Shown here: positions 1 to 8,122 of the stretch, piece by piece
How positions within the stretch are numbered: the stretch's first letter is position 1
How the letters are laid out: each line of letters begins with the position of its first letter
Assembly (NCBI GenBank): GCA_040880725.1
Contig: JBBDHV010000021.1
Span: 1-64,000 of the forward strand
DNA length: 64,000 nucleotides
Reading direction: 5' to 3'
From: DATHWB01 sp040880725
GTDB lineage: Bacteria > Actinomycetota > Acidimicrobiia > Spongiisociales > ZC4RG35
Program-made: the position numbers and the translations under genes
Notes under the pieces: generated by a model
Told to the model about the DNA's origin: nothing
Seen by the model: the letters and a program-made list of their open reading frames with translations, nothing else
Databases searched by the model: none

Positions 1-2
1 AG

Positions 3-1079
3 GCGCGCCAAGCCGTGCTGCGCCTCGCCGACCTCGCTGCCGCACCGATCGTGGCATCGTTGCGCGGGAAGGAATCCTTCGAGTGGGACAATCCCAACTA
101 CGTCGGTCTCACCGGCCTCATCGGAAACCGCGCTGCAGCCGACGCCATCGACGATGCCGACGTCCTCGTGATGGTCGGCACCGATTTTCCGTACCGCGAG
201 TGGCTTCCGGAATCCGCGACCGTCGTCCAGATCGACATCAATGCCGCCGCGATCGGACGCCGCACACCGGTCGACGTGGGAATCCACGGTGATGCGAAAC
301 TTGCGATCGAGCAGATCGCAGATCGCCTCGCAGCCAAACCCGATCGATCCCATCTCGAGGCAGCCTGTACCTCCTACGCCAAATGGCTCGAACAGCAGCA
401 GAAGATGGCCGACGGCACTGGGATCATCGGCACCGCATACTCGGCATTCATCGATGTTCAGGACGGGCGCCTGCATCCCGAGCTGGTCGCAAAGACCATT
501 TCACGCCTGATCGACGACGACGCCATCATCACTGCCGACGTGGGCCTGTCGACCGTATGGGCGGCTCGGTTTCTCCAAAGCCAGCCCCATCAGCGGTTGC
601 TGGGCTCGTTCAACCACGCCTCGATGGCGAACGCACTGCCCCAAGCACTCGGAGCACAGTCGGTCGACCGGAAACGACAGGTTGTCGCGCTCGCAGGTGA
701 CGGCGGCTTGATGATGACCCTCGGTGATCTCCGAACGGCCGTCACCCTCCACCTCCCGATCAACGTCATCGTCTTCAACAACCAATCGCTCGGCCTCGTC
801 GAACTGGAGGAAGCCGAGATGGGAATCCCGCCCACCGGCACGACACTCGTCAACCCCAGCTTCGCCGCGATCGGACGCGCAATGGGATTCAGCGGCTACA
901 CCATCGACACCGTGGAACACCTCGAACCCGTTCTCGCCGAAGCCCTCGCCACGCCAGGCCCTACCATCGTCGACGTTCACACCTCGGCAAGCGCAGTATC
1001 GATCCCCCCGTCCTCGAGCATCACGCAAGCGTGGGGATTTGCCACATCCACACTGAAAGAACTCCTACGCCGGGACTGA
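3..1079 (+). CDS. poxB: Pyruvate dehydrogenase (quinone)-like ThDP enzyme, 5' end cut by window
   Basis: The frame is open to the left edge, so the N-terminal pyrimidine-binding domain lies outside the window and only about 358 residues are visible. They comprise the central Rossmann-like domain (SLRGKESFEWDNPNYVG, then VLVMVGTDFPYREW) and the C-terminal diphosphate-binding domain. The ThDP/Mg motif is seen as GDGG followed about 28 residues later by FNNQSLG. The extreme C-terminus (VSIPPSSSITQAWGF) resembles the C-terminal helix region of PoxB-type pyruvate:quinone oxidoreductases, which decarboxylate pyruvate to acetate at the membrane. Acetolactate-synthase-like or other ThDP oxidase roles cannot be excluded without the N-terminus. 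The family assignment is firm; the exact substrate is inference. Confidence 0.75.
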   Translation, partial: ARQAVLRLADLAAAPIVASLRGKESFEWDNPNYVGLTGLIGNRAAADAIDDADVLVMVGTDFPYREWLPESATVVQIDINAAAIGRRTPVDVGIHGDAKLAIEQIADRLAAKPDRSHLEAACTSYAKWLEQQQKMADGTGIIGTAYSAFIDVQDGRLHPELVAKTISRLIDDDAIITADVGLSTVWAARFLQSQPHQRLLGSFNHASMANALPQALGAQSVDRKRQVVALAGDGGLMMTLGDLRTAVTLHLPINVIVFNNQSLGLVELEEAEMGIPPTGTTLVNPSFAAIGRAMGFSGYTIDTVEHLEPVLAEALATPGPTIVDVHTSASAVSIPPSSSITQAWGFATSTLKELLRRD

Positions 1080-1230
1080 CCCCTTGGGATACTGTTGAGC
1101 GCGGGAGCGCGGGACACCACCGACTGGAGAACGCGCAACAACCAGCTGCCCAGCCTTCGTTCCCATCCCAACATCTGTCGAGCAGGCGACATTCGCGGAT
1201 GCATCGGCGCTGCTCCCGGTTGTCCATTCC

Positions 1231-2271
1231 GTGCTCGGTAGCAGTCGTCCATGCGATGAGGATCTCACACCCGCCGAATGGACCTACGCCCTCGCCACCA
1301 CCCGCCTCACGAAGAGAGTGTGGATGGAGACCGGTGAGCACACGACCTATGTGCGCTTCGATCACGATCGGGGCGACCAGCCGATCCGACTCTCGGTGGA
1401 TGTCTTCGTCGAGCACCGGCCTTTCCACGAGACGACGCGGGGAGGCTGGGAGATCAGCATGCGTTCGATCTCCGGCGGACGAGGAGTGGAGGTGGCTGCG
1501 TTCGATGATGCCGAGCCCATCTTCATCACCTGCTCCTCTGGCAGCGTCGAACCCCGACACGTCTGGTACGAGGCCGAGTTCCTGGGGGCGGAGGCAGATC
1601 GCGGGCTCGATGCCACCACGGACTCGCTTTTGGCGGCGACCGTAGGCGCGAGCCTCGAACCGGGCGGCTCGGTCACGATCCGGCTGGGTGTCGAACGCGG
1701 GGACGTCGACGGCGATGCCCTCGAGCGGCGGGAGTATTGCGATGCGGCATTGCTCGCCGGCCATGACCAGTCGCCGGTCTATACGCCGTCTGGTACTGGC
1801 CGCTGATCAGTTCGTGGCGGATCGCTCCGGCGGTGACAACATCGGAGCGACGGTGATCGCGGGATATCCATGGTTCGAGGACTGGGGTCGCGACACGATG
1901 ATCTCCCTTTCTGGACTGCTGTTGACCACCAAACGTTTTCACGAGGCGGCCACCGTCCTCTCCACCTACGCCGAGTTCGTCGTTGACGGGCTCATCCCGA
2001 ACCGGTTCCCGATCGGGGTGAAATGCCCGAATACAACACTGTCGACGCCACGCTGTGGTTTGTCGCGGCCGTCGGCGAGTATTCGAGGTTCACTGCGGAC
2101 GACGATCTGGTTCGGCGGCTCTGGCCTGTTCTCGTCGAGGAGGCGGTGCGCCGGCTGGGCGTCGCCGTGTATCTGGTGGCGATCGCGCTGGGGCTCGCCA
2201 CCATCGCCAATGTGGTGCGGTTCCAGTCGATTCGCTTGCACGAGCTGGCCGCGAAGTCGGCTCGAGCGTGA
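1231..2271 (+). pseudogene. Glycogen debranching enzyme (amylo-alpha-1,6-glucosidase) remnant, two frameshifts
   Basis: Three overlapping reading frames together read as one debranching enzyme. Frame 1 (1231-about 1765) carries the late N-terminal domain (KRVWMETGEHTTYVRF, VFVEHRPFHETTRGGW). The frame shifts near 1765-1785, giving RRLVLAADQFV then GYPWFEDWGRDTM and GLIPNRF. It shifts again near 2010-2022, where restoring one G would give FPDRGEMPEYNTVDATLWF. About 100 expected N-terminal residues are missing, and the GH domain stops near 2140. The tail then reads as an unrelated hydrophobic stretch (VYLVAIALGLATIANVV) ending at 2271, perhaps the 3' end of another deleted gene. The truncation at both ends argues for a decayed gene rather than a simple sequencing error. 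It lies directly upstream of an intact GH15 gene. Confidence 0.8.
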
Positions 2272-2320
2272 TTCCGGGCTCGGTCGCAGCGTGGTCGCTG
2301 CGATGACGGCCCACACCAAC

Positions 2321-2349
2321 GGGGAGGCGTCGGAACACGGCGCCTCCCC
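2321..2349 (+). terminator. GC-rich hairpin, possible terminator
   Basis: A perfect 9-bp stem (GGGGAGGCG / CGCCTCCCC) with an 11-nt loop lies between the debranching-enzyme remnant and the GH15 gene. No T-run follows, so intrinsic termination is only a possibility. Confidence 0.4.
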
Positions 2350-2418
2350 TCTGGGTCCCACACGGGTGACGTATGGTCTCACTGCGTCCGGGTTCCAGGA
2401 GAACGGGAGACGACAGGC

Positions 2419-4230
2419 GTGAGTGACCAACCGCTCGCGGATCATGCTTTGCTCTCCGACTGTCACACCGCCGCACTCGTCGACAGATCGGGTTCGATCG
2501 AGTGGTGGTGTACGCCGCGCTTCGACAGTCCTTCCATGTTCGGTCGGATCCTCGATGACCAGGCCGGCCACTTCGCCGTCACTCCGCGTCACATCGTGGA
2601 GACGAGCCGCAGGTACCAAGGCGGATCGCTCGTTCTGACGACGACATTCCACACGTCGACGGGCATCGTGGAGCTGACCGATGCACTTGCCATGGCCGAG
2701 GGAGTACGCAGCCACGATCTGGGGATGGACTCTCCTCATGTGCTCCTCCGTTCGGCGAAGTGTCTGAACGGAGAGGTCGAACTCGATGTCGAGTTCGCTC
2801 CGCGGCCCGAGTACGGGCTGACGTTCCCGCTGTTGCGACCGGTGGAGGACGGACTACTGGCGCGGGGTGGAGCGATCAGCGTACGGCTGTCGTCGTCGGT
2901 CCACCTGGAGGTGGACGGGGGGATTGGCCGAGGATGCGTCTCGCTCTCCGAAGGAGAGCAGTCATCGTGGGCGGTGGCCTCGGCGTCGAGTTGGGAGCCA
3001 CCTCCCGAGGCGTGGTCGGGTTCACAGGTGGTCCAGCGCCTGGCTGACACCGCTGCTGCGTGGGAGTCCTGGGAATCGTCCCATCAGCGGTACGAGGGCC
3101 CGTATGCGGATCTGGTGGGTACCAGCGGCCGTGTGCTCCAAGGCCTCACGTATCGCCCCACTGGGGCTCTGGTCGCGGCACCCACCACCTCGCTTCCGGA
3201 AACGGTGGGTGGCGGGAGGAACTGGGACTACCGCTACTCGTGGATTCGGGATGCCAGCGACACGCTCGCCGCGCTCTGGGTGGCGGCATGCCCCGACGAG
3301 GCGGCCGAATTCCTCTCCTATCTGACGACTGCCGCGAGTTCTTTCAGCCAGCGCCAGCAGCTGCAGATCATGTTCGGGATTCGTGGCGAGCGGCATCTGG
3401 CTGAACGAGAACTCGGCTGGCTGACGGGTTGGCGTGCCAGCGCGCCCGTCCGTGTCGGAAATGCCGCCTGGGCGCAACCGCAGCTGGACGTGTACGGCGA
3501 GTTGCTCAACGCAGTTCACCGTCTGAGGGACCAGATTCCCGATCCTGATCCCGAAGAGAGGCAGTTTCTCGTCGGTCTGGCGGATGCAGCTGCCCGGGTG
3601 TGGAATGAAGCCGATCACGGGATCTGGGAGATTCGCGGCGAGCCCCGCCAGTATGTCCATTCGAAGTTGATGTGCTGGGTGGCGCTCGACAGGGCGATCG
3701 ATCTGTCGACGTGGCTCAATGCCTCCGACCGGGTGGACGAGTGGGCCGCCGTGAGATCAGAGATCCACGACACGATTCTCACTCGGGGATGGTCGACCGA
3801 CGCCCGGGCATTCACCCAGGTATTCGACGACCCGGCTCTCGACGCGTCAGTGCTGCTGATCCCGATCGTTGGATTCCTGCCGGCTGACGACCCGAGGGTG
3901 ACGGCCACCATCGACGCGGTCGCAGACAGGCTCACCGATGCTCGTGGACTCGTCTTGCGATACCAGGCCGACGACGGGCTCGATGGTGTCGAAGGATCGT
4001 TCCTGCTCTGCACGTTCTGGCTGGCGCACGCCCTCGCGCTCTCCGGACAGGCCGATGACGCACGTCGCGTCTTCGAGCGGGCGGCGGCTCACGGGAACGA
4101 TCTCGGGCTCTTCTCCGAGGAGGTCGACACCGAGACGGGAGAACTCATGGGCAACTTTCCGCAGGCGTTCAGCCATGTCGGTCTCGTCAACGCAGCCTGG
4201 GCGATCGGAGAAGCGGAATCGGCGTCGTGA
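2419..4230 (+). CDS. Glycoside hydrolase family 15 protein (glucoamylase/trehalase-like)
   Basis: The 603-residue product has the usual layout of bacterial GH15 enzymes. An N-terminal beta-sandwich starts with LADHALLSDCHTAALVD and SIEWWCTPRFDSPSMFG, and an (alpha/alpha)6 barrel follows. The barrel shows the hallmark GGRNWDYRYSWIRDAS near residue 270 and FSEEVDTETGELMGNFPQAFSH near the C-terminus, where the catalytic glutamate is expected. It has no signal peptide, so it is probably cytoplasmic and acts on alpha-glucans or trehalose. The GTG start at 2419 has a purine-rich GGGAGACGA upstream. The decayed debranching enzyme just upstream suggests a former alpha-glucan locus. Substrate choice between glucoamylase and trehalase cannot be settled from sequence. 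Confidence 0.9.
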   Translation: MSDQPLADHALLSDCHTAALVDRSGSIEWWCTPRFDSPSMFGRILDDQAGHFAVTPRHIVETSRRYQGGSLVLTTTFHTSTGIVELTDALAMAEGVRSHDLGMDSPHVLLRSAKCLNGEVELDVEFAPRPEYGLTFPLLRPVEDGLLARGGAISVRLSSSVHLEVDGGIGRGCVSLSEGEQSSWAVASASSWEPPPEAWSGSQVVQRLADTAAAWESWESSHQRYEGPYADLVGTSGRVLQGLTYRPTGALVAAPTTSLPETVGGGRNWDYRYSWIRDASDTLAALWVAACPDEAAEFLSYLTTAASSFSQRQQLQIMFGIRGERHLAERELGWLTGWRASAPVRVGNAAWAQPQLDVYGELLNAVHRLRDQIPDPDPEERQFLVGLADAAARVWNEADHGIWEIRGEPRQYVHSKLMCWVALDRAIDLSTWLNASDRVDEWAAVRSEIHDTILTRGWSTDARAFTQVFDDPALDASVLLIPIVGFLPADDPRVTATIDAVADRLTDARGLVLRYQADDGLDGVEGSFLLCTFWLAHALALSGQADDARRVFERAAAHGNDLGLFSEEVDTETGELMGNFPQAFSHVGLVNAAWAIGEAESAS

Positions 4231-4248
4231 CATCGCGTGTCTCGGCGT

Positions 4249-5115
4249 TCATGGTGATCCGACCTCCGAGCGGTGGACCGCGAGGGTCCGTCGCAACTCG
4301 GGGAAGTCGGGATCGATCTCGAATCGGTACCCGTCCCACCATCCGTCGCGCTCGGGGATGAAGTGCCTGGGGAGTGCAACATCGACGCCGAGTGCTACGC
4401 GCTTCATCGAACGTTCCATGTCCCGGAATGTGGCGGGATCGAGGCGGTCTGGCGGGATCGGCGGAAGAATCCGCATGGAGATTCGCTCGCCGAGCCGGAG
4501 CGTCGGTGAGTACGGGTGCTCCCACACGCGGTGGCTGCCGGTCAGTACGACTGGCAGGATCGGATGCTCGAATCGCCGGGCGATGTGGAGCGCCCCCGGC
4601 TGGAAGGCGATCTCCAACCCGAGGATCGAACCCTGAGCGAAGACCACCAGGTTGTCGTCGTGCTCGAAGACGCTTTCGATCTGTCGGTAGAGACGCCGTG
4701 CGGACCCCGGTCGTGGCAATGTCTCCACAAGCGGATGCCCGGTGGCGTGGAGATAGGGGCCGAGTCCGGGCCAGTCGAACAGTTCGTCCCGAGCGAGGAA
4801 CCTGAGTCCGAGCGGAAGCCGCAACAGGGCGAGAGCGTCGGCCAGCCCTTCGTGGAGCGCGACCACGACATAGCGACGAGTGCGGTCGATGCGGTCCAAA
4901 CCGTCGATGTCGATGTGAATCCGTGTCAGACGTTCGGCGAGACGGCCGAAGCGCCGTTCCAACGCGTGAACGAGGCGGGGGGACTTGGTCGTTGCCGCTG
5001 CTGCCACGATCCGCCCGGATCCAACGATGATCGGTCCTGCGATCGCCGCAGCCAACCGGTTCGCCAAGCCCGACTCGGCAACGAATCGAAGTCTCGGAGG
5101 CGACGAGTCGGTCAT
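4249..5115 (-). CDS. PlsC-family 1-acyl-glycerol-3-phosphate acyltransferase-like
   Basis: The 288-residue product contains the acyltransferase H-X4-D motif as HEGLAD, followed by a GLRFLARDELFDWPGLGPYL block and FAQGSILGLEIAFQPG. The last corresponds to the EGT/FxxG-type phosphate-binding region of the PlsC fold. It would transfer an acyl group to a lysophospholipid-like acceptor at the inner membrane. The frame stays open upstream to 5433, but the ATG at 5115 avoids overlap with the divergent gene and gives a sensible N-terminus. It is convergent with the GH15 gene, 18 bp apart. The specific lipid substrate is unknown. Confidence 0.8.
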   Translation of the reverse strand: MTDSSPPRLRFVAESGLANRLAAAIAGPIIVGSGRIVAAAATTKSPRLVHALERRFGRLAERLTRIHIDIDGLDRIDRTRRYVVVALHEGLADALALLRLPLGLRFLARDELFDWPGLGPYLHATGHPLVETLPRPGSARRLYRQIESVFEHDDNLVVFAQGSILGLEIAFQPGALHIARRFEHPILPVVLTGSHRVWEHPYSPTLRLGERISMRILPPIPPDRLDPATFRDMERSMKRVALGVDVALPRHFIPERDGWWDGYRFEIDPDFPELRRTLAVHRSEVGSP

Positions 5116-5215
5116 GTCCGATGCCAACCCTGTTCTTGGGTGATGGATTCCGTCGGCTTCCGGAAACTCTGGCGTCGTTGGAACAGACCTGCTGCCGAGC
5201 GCGTTGGCCCAGACC

Positions 5216-6223
5216 ATGACGAGTGACCCAGCAGAGACGAGTGACCCAGCAGAGACGAGTGACCCGGCAGAAACGTTCGAGGACTTCAAGAACTCGTTCG
5301 CGTACGGCTCCCGTAACGATCTCTCCTTCAAGTTCTTGAAAGGACTCTCCTCGGATGAGGCAGCGGAGTTCCTTCGATTGGTACTCCTCGAGGTGGGGGA
5401 ACTGTTCGACGGCGGCTCTCCCGAAGCGCTCATCGATCTCGCCTACGAGTGGCAGGTCCGGGCATATACCCCCGGACCCGACAAGAAGCGACCATTCACC
5501 TACGAGGACCGACCGTTCACTCCGTTTTCCCAGCCGCTCTCGTCTTCGACGGTGGGCCTCGTCACCTCATCTGGTCACTACGACGCCTCCGACGACCCAA
5601 CTCCGTTCGGGGTCGCCCACATGACCCAGGAACAAGCGATCGAGCGGATCGACGACTTCCTCCGCTCGGCACCGGAACTGACCGCGATCCGCCGGGACGG
5701 GGACGTGTCGTCGCTACGTGTGCGACATCCGGGGTATGACATCCGGTCGGTGTCCCGTGATCCCGGGGTCGCCTTTCCGTGGAGCCACCTACTCGAAGCA
5801 GAGGAGAAGGGAATCATCGGGCGGCTGGCAGACGAGATGTACTCGTTCGTGGGCGCATGTGCGCAAGGCCGGATCCGCCGCGAAGCGCCTCGCTGGGTGG
5901 AGCGGTGGAAGGAGGCCGGCATCGACGTGCTGTTGCTGGTTCCCGTCTGACCGGTGTGTCACGTGTCGGTCGGACACGTCGCGCGTCATGCCGAGTCGGA
6001 GGGGATCCCGACGGTCACCGTGGCCGTGCGGTCGTTCTCGCATGTCGCGACCGAGATGGGTATCCCCCGCACGGTGGTGACGAGACACCCCATGGGACGC
6101 CCGCTGGGTCCGCCGGGAGACGTCGTCACCCAGCGGCAAGTGGTCAGAGCAGCGTTGGAGCTGCTGGAAACGGCGACCCACGGGGGAACTGTGCTCGAAC
6201 TCGAGGAGCCCTACAGACCCTGA
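5216..6223 (+). CDS. GrdB/PrdB-family reductase, probable selenoprotein (in-frame UGA at 5948-5950)
   Basis: Reading through TGA 5948-5950 gives one protein of about 335 residues. The sequence before the stop (RHPGYDIRSVSRDPGVAFPW, EMYSFVGACAQGRIRR) and after it (CHVSVGHVARHAESEGIPT, then FSHVATEMGIPRTV, HPMGRPLG) both match the glycine/sarcosine/betaine/D-proline reductase selenoprotein B family. The junction reads DVLLLVPV-U-PVCHVSVG, a U-x-x-C redox pair where relatives carry Cys or Sec. The frame is unbroken on both sides and codon use is the same. A SECIS-like hairpin sits just downstream of the UGA. The start is taken at ATG 5216; a TTG at 5204 is possible. The N-terminus carries three TSDPAE repeats. 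The 3' end overlaps the convergent merR by 13 bp. The true reaction is unknown: classical Grd partners are absent here and the context is thiol/metal redox. An alternative is a simple nonsense mutation. Confidence 0.8.
5219..5272 (+). repeat. Three tandem 18-bp repeats at the 5' end of the GrdB-like gene
   Basis: Unit ACGAGTGACCCAGCAGAG occurs three times head to tail, the last with two changes, and encodes TSDPAE-type hexapeptides. It keeps the reading frame and could expand or contract by slippage. The repeats also lie in the 5' region upstream of the divergent plsC start. Confidence 0.85.
5961..5979 (+). promoter_or_regulatory. Candidate bacterial SECIS apical hairpin
   Basis: Starting 10 nt after the UGA is a perfect 7-bp stem ACGUGUC / GACACGU with loop GGUCG. 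The loop begins 18 nt after the UGA and its first two bases are G, which fits the accepted bacterial SECIS criteria: apical loop about 16-37 nt downstream and a G in the first two loop positions. GGUC also appears in the well-known E. coli fdhF loop. The stem lies entirely in codons conserved for the protein, so it could partly reflect coding. Confidence 0.65.
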
Positions 6224-6636
6224 TCGTTGCGCTCCTCGTCGCGCACCGTGATGAGCGAGCAGACGTCGTCCGAGCGGCACCGGGCCGGATCGAAGCCCGT
6301 ACCGGCGGTGATGAGGTCATCGAGTTCTTCACGCAAGGCAGTCAGTTCCCGTATCCGGTCCGTGACGTCGGTGTGCTTGGCCGTCAACAGCTGCCGGGTG
6401 TGGGCGCAGGGTGACTCCCCACGGTCGCGGAGGGCGATGACCTGTGCGATCTCGGCGAGCGTCAGCCCCGCTGCCTTGGCGGCTCGCAGGAAGAGAAGAC
6501 GGCTGATCGCGTCGGCGTCGTAGTCGCGGTATCCGGCCGGCGTGCGTTCGGGTTCGGGGAGGACACCCGCGGATTCGTAGAACCGGATCGTCCGGGACGG
6601 GACCCCTGTCCTGGTTGCGAGTTGGCCGATCTGCAT
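6211..6636 (-). CDS. MerR-family metal-responsive regulator
   Basis: The 141-residue product has the MerR winged helix (MQIGQLATRTGVPSRTIRFYE, with the YRDYD loop), a dimerisation coiled coil, and three cysteines. One is in ESPCAHTRQLL before the coil and two are in the C-terminal loop (DPARCRSDDVC). This spacing recalls the three-Cys mercury site of MerR, though the last two are CX5C rather than the longer spacing of classical MerR, so the metal is uncertain. It is divergent from the thioredoxin-like gene and its operator lies between them. It probably twists that promoter when metal is bound and may also control the rest of the redox island. Confidence 0.9.
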   Translation of the reverse strand: MQIGQLATRTGVPSRTIRFYESAGVLPEPERTPAGYRDYDADAISRLLFLRAAKAAGLTLAEIAQVIALRDRGESPCAHTRQLLTAKHTDVTDRIRELTALREELDDLITAGTGFDPARCRSDDVCSLITVRDEERNDQGL

Positions 6637-6652
6637 TTCACTCCAAAGGGAC

Positions 6653-6682
6653 TTGACCTTCCATCATGGTGGAAGCCATACG
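6653..6682 (+). promoter_or_regulatory. MerR-type promoter with dyad operator
   Basis: A -35 TTGACC (6653-6658) and a -10-like CATACG (6677-6682) are separated by 18 nt. A perfect dyad CTTCCA-N6-TGGAAG (6658-6675) fills the spacer. A long spacer occupied by a dyad is the hallmark of promoters activated by MerR proteins. It faces the thioredoxin-like gene (start 6691) and begins 17 bp from the divergent merR start, so it probably autoregulates merR too. Confidence 0.75.
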
Positions 6683-6690
6683 GTGCCGAC

Positions 6691-6987
6691 ATGGTCGTGA
6701 CACTGATGTACTTCGACGGTTGTCCGAACTGGCGGTACACCAAGCGACTGCTCGATTGCCTTCCCGTCGAGTTCGACTGCGACCTCCGGCTGAGACTGGT
6801 GTCAACACCGCAGGAAGCAGAACAAGTCGGTTTCCGTGGGTCACCCACGGTGCTGATCGACGGAGTCGACCCTTTCGCCGACCGTGACGCACCGACCGGC
6901 CTGGCATGTCGGATATTCGCCACTCCGGAGGGACTTCGGGGCTCACCGACGGTGGACCTGCTTCGTTCGGTCCTTGCCACGCGGTGA
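6691..6987 (+). CDS. Small thioredoxin-fold protein of the MerR-controlled locus
   Basis: The 98-residue product starts VVTLMYFDGCPNW, the beta-strand plus GCPNW motif of a small thioredoxin-like family often found beside merR or organomercurial lyase genes in actinobacteria. There is a cis-Pro region at FRGSPTVLIDGVDPF. Only one cysteine is in the active-site motif, so it may act by a monothiol or metal-binding mechanism. The ATG at 6691 is chosen because it lies just after the MerR-type promoter; a longer frame from 6622 would run through the operator. Function (metal or thiol handling) is inferred from context. Confidence 0.8.
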   Translation: MVVTLMYFDGCPNWRYTKRLLDCLPVEFDCDLRLRLVSTPQEAEQVGFRGSPTVLIDGVDPFADRDAPTGLACRIFATPEGLRGSPTVDLLRSVLATR

Positions 6988-7023
6988 CCCGACCCGTGCG
7001 GGCCGCCGTTCCGCCTCCGAGCC

Positions 7024-7587
7024 TCACGGTGCGGGCGGCAGATCGAGCTCTGTGCCCACCAGGTGGTTGAAGTAGTTGGTGAGGATGGTTCGCACCACGT
7101 CGGTGTACGCATCCAGGATCTCTTCTTCGGACCACCCGGCCTCGAGGGTGTCGGACCACACCGTCTCGTCGACGTATCCCCGGTTGTCGGCGATTTGTCT
7201 GGTCAATGTGATGAGAGCCTGCAGCTTCGGATGGTCTCCCAGGGCGCCTTGTCGGATGGCGATGGTCTCTTCCACGGTGAAGCCGGCACTCTTTGCTGCC
7301 CCGGTGTACGCCGCTTGGCAGTAGTCGCAGTCGTTGACCGCAGCCACGGTGAGATGGATCGCCTGTCGGGTGGCGTTGTCGAGGGTCGAGTGCTCGGCGA
7401 GATGTGACTCGACGAGGTCGTAGACGTTCATGAGCGCCGGCGAGTTCGCCATCGTTCCAAAGATGTTGATGACCTTGCCCACCCGTACCGCCTGATGGGC
7501 AAGGGCTGCGCGACCCGCCCCGGGTGCGGTCTCGACATCGTGGACAGGGAGACGGGCGCGTGTGCTGTGCTCGGAGTGAGCCGTCAT
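7024..7587 (-). CDS. Carboxymuconolactone decarboxylase/AhpD-like protein
   Basis: The 187-residue product carries the AhpD-type active site: a C-x-x-C pair in VNDCDYCQAAYTGAAKSAG, with an upstream Glu/His region (ESHLAEHSTLD) that normally forms the proton relay. AhpD-like proteins reduce peroxiredoxins or other disulfides. The start codon at 7587 overlaps nothing upstream but its ATG overlaps the stop of the next upstream gene by 4 bp, so the two are translationally coupled. Together with CcdA and the thioredoxin-like gene it suggests a disulfide-exchange role. The partner is unknown. Confidence 0.85.
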   Translation of the reverse strand: MTAHSEHSTRARLPVHDVETAPGAGRAALAHQAVRVGKVINIFGTMANSPALMNVYDLVESHLAEHSTLDNATRQAIHLTVAAVNDCDYCQAAYTGAAKSAGFTVEETIAIRQGALGDHPKLQALITLTRQIADNRGYVDETVWSDTLEAGWSEEEILDAYTDVVRTILTNYFNHLVGTELDLPPAP

Positions 7588-8093
7588 ACGAGTGCCCCAT
7601 AGATGAGTGCAACAATCAGCCCATACACCACATGGCCGGCGACGAGACCCACCCCGGTCATGGGGCCCCAGTTGGAGGCGAAAAATCCGGGAGCGCTGAG
7701 GGAGACGATTCCAGACGAGGTGTCAGCCGGTGGGCCTTCGGAAGACGCGGACATGCGCGGGTGCATCAGAGGCATCATCGGCATCGCCATCGCCCCAACC
7801 ACGAGCCCATGGACTGCGCCGATCGCGACACCCGTCAGCACGGATGTGGAATCGAACGCTGTGAACAACGCCGCATAGAGAAGCCCGAACACGACGGTTC
7901 CCATCACCAGGTAGTGGAGCATCGCGCCCAACCGCTGTGCCTGGCGAGGCTCTCCGGTCATCATCGACCCCATCACCAGCGGCATCGGCGGCATCCGGGT
8001 CATACCGGCCGACGTCGCCATCCTCATCATGGCGGACATCACCAGGGTGGCTGCGAGCCCGGCGACCAGCGCCGGAACGATTTCAAAAGTCAC
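7584..8093 (-). CDS. Met-rich membrane protein of unknown function
   Basis: The 169-residue product has about four to five hydrophobic segments. There are methionine-rich stretches around residues 20-45 (MMRMATSAGMTRMPPMPLVM) and in the middle (AMAMPMMPLMHPRM). The GTG start at 8093 is supported by AAGGAGA six bases upstream; the longer open frame in this phase has no such site. Its stop overlaps the start of the AhpD-like gene. Methionine and histidine clusters suggest soft-metal (Cu, Ag, Hg) contact, consistent with the MerR neighbour, but this is inference. I do not recognise a named family. Confidence 0.7.
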   Translation of the reverse strand: MTFEIVPALVAGLAATLVMSAMMRMATSAGMTRMPPMPLVMGSMMTGEPRQAQRLGAMLHYLVMGTVVFGLLYAALFTAFDSTSVLTGVAIGAVHGLVVGAMAMPMMPLMHPRMSASSEGPPADTSSGIVSLSAPGFFASNWGPMTGVGLVAGHVVYGLIVALIYGALV

Positions 8094-8122
8094 ATTCTCT
8101 CCTTGTCGGGCAACACGTGGAA

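Noticed and set aside
5948..6223. A separate small gene starting at GTG 5954
   Set aside because: The frame is the direct continuation of the upstream protein and encodes its conserved second half, so recoding of the UGA explains it better than a new start without a ribosome site.
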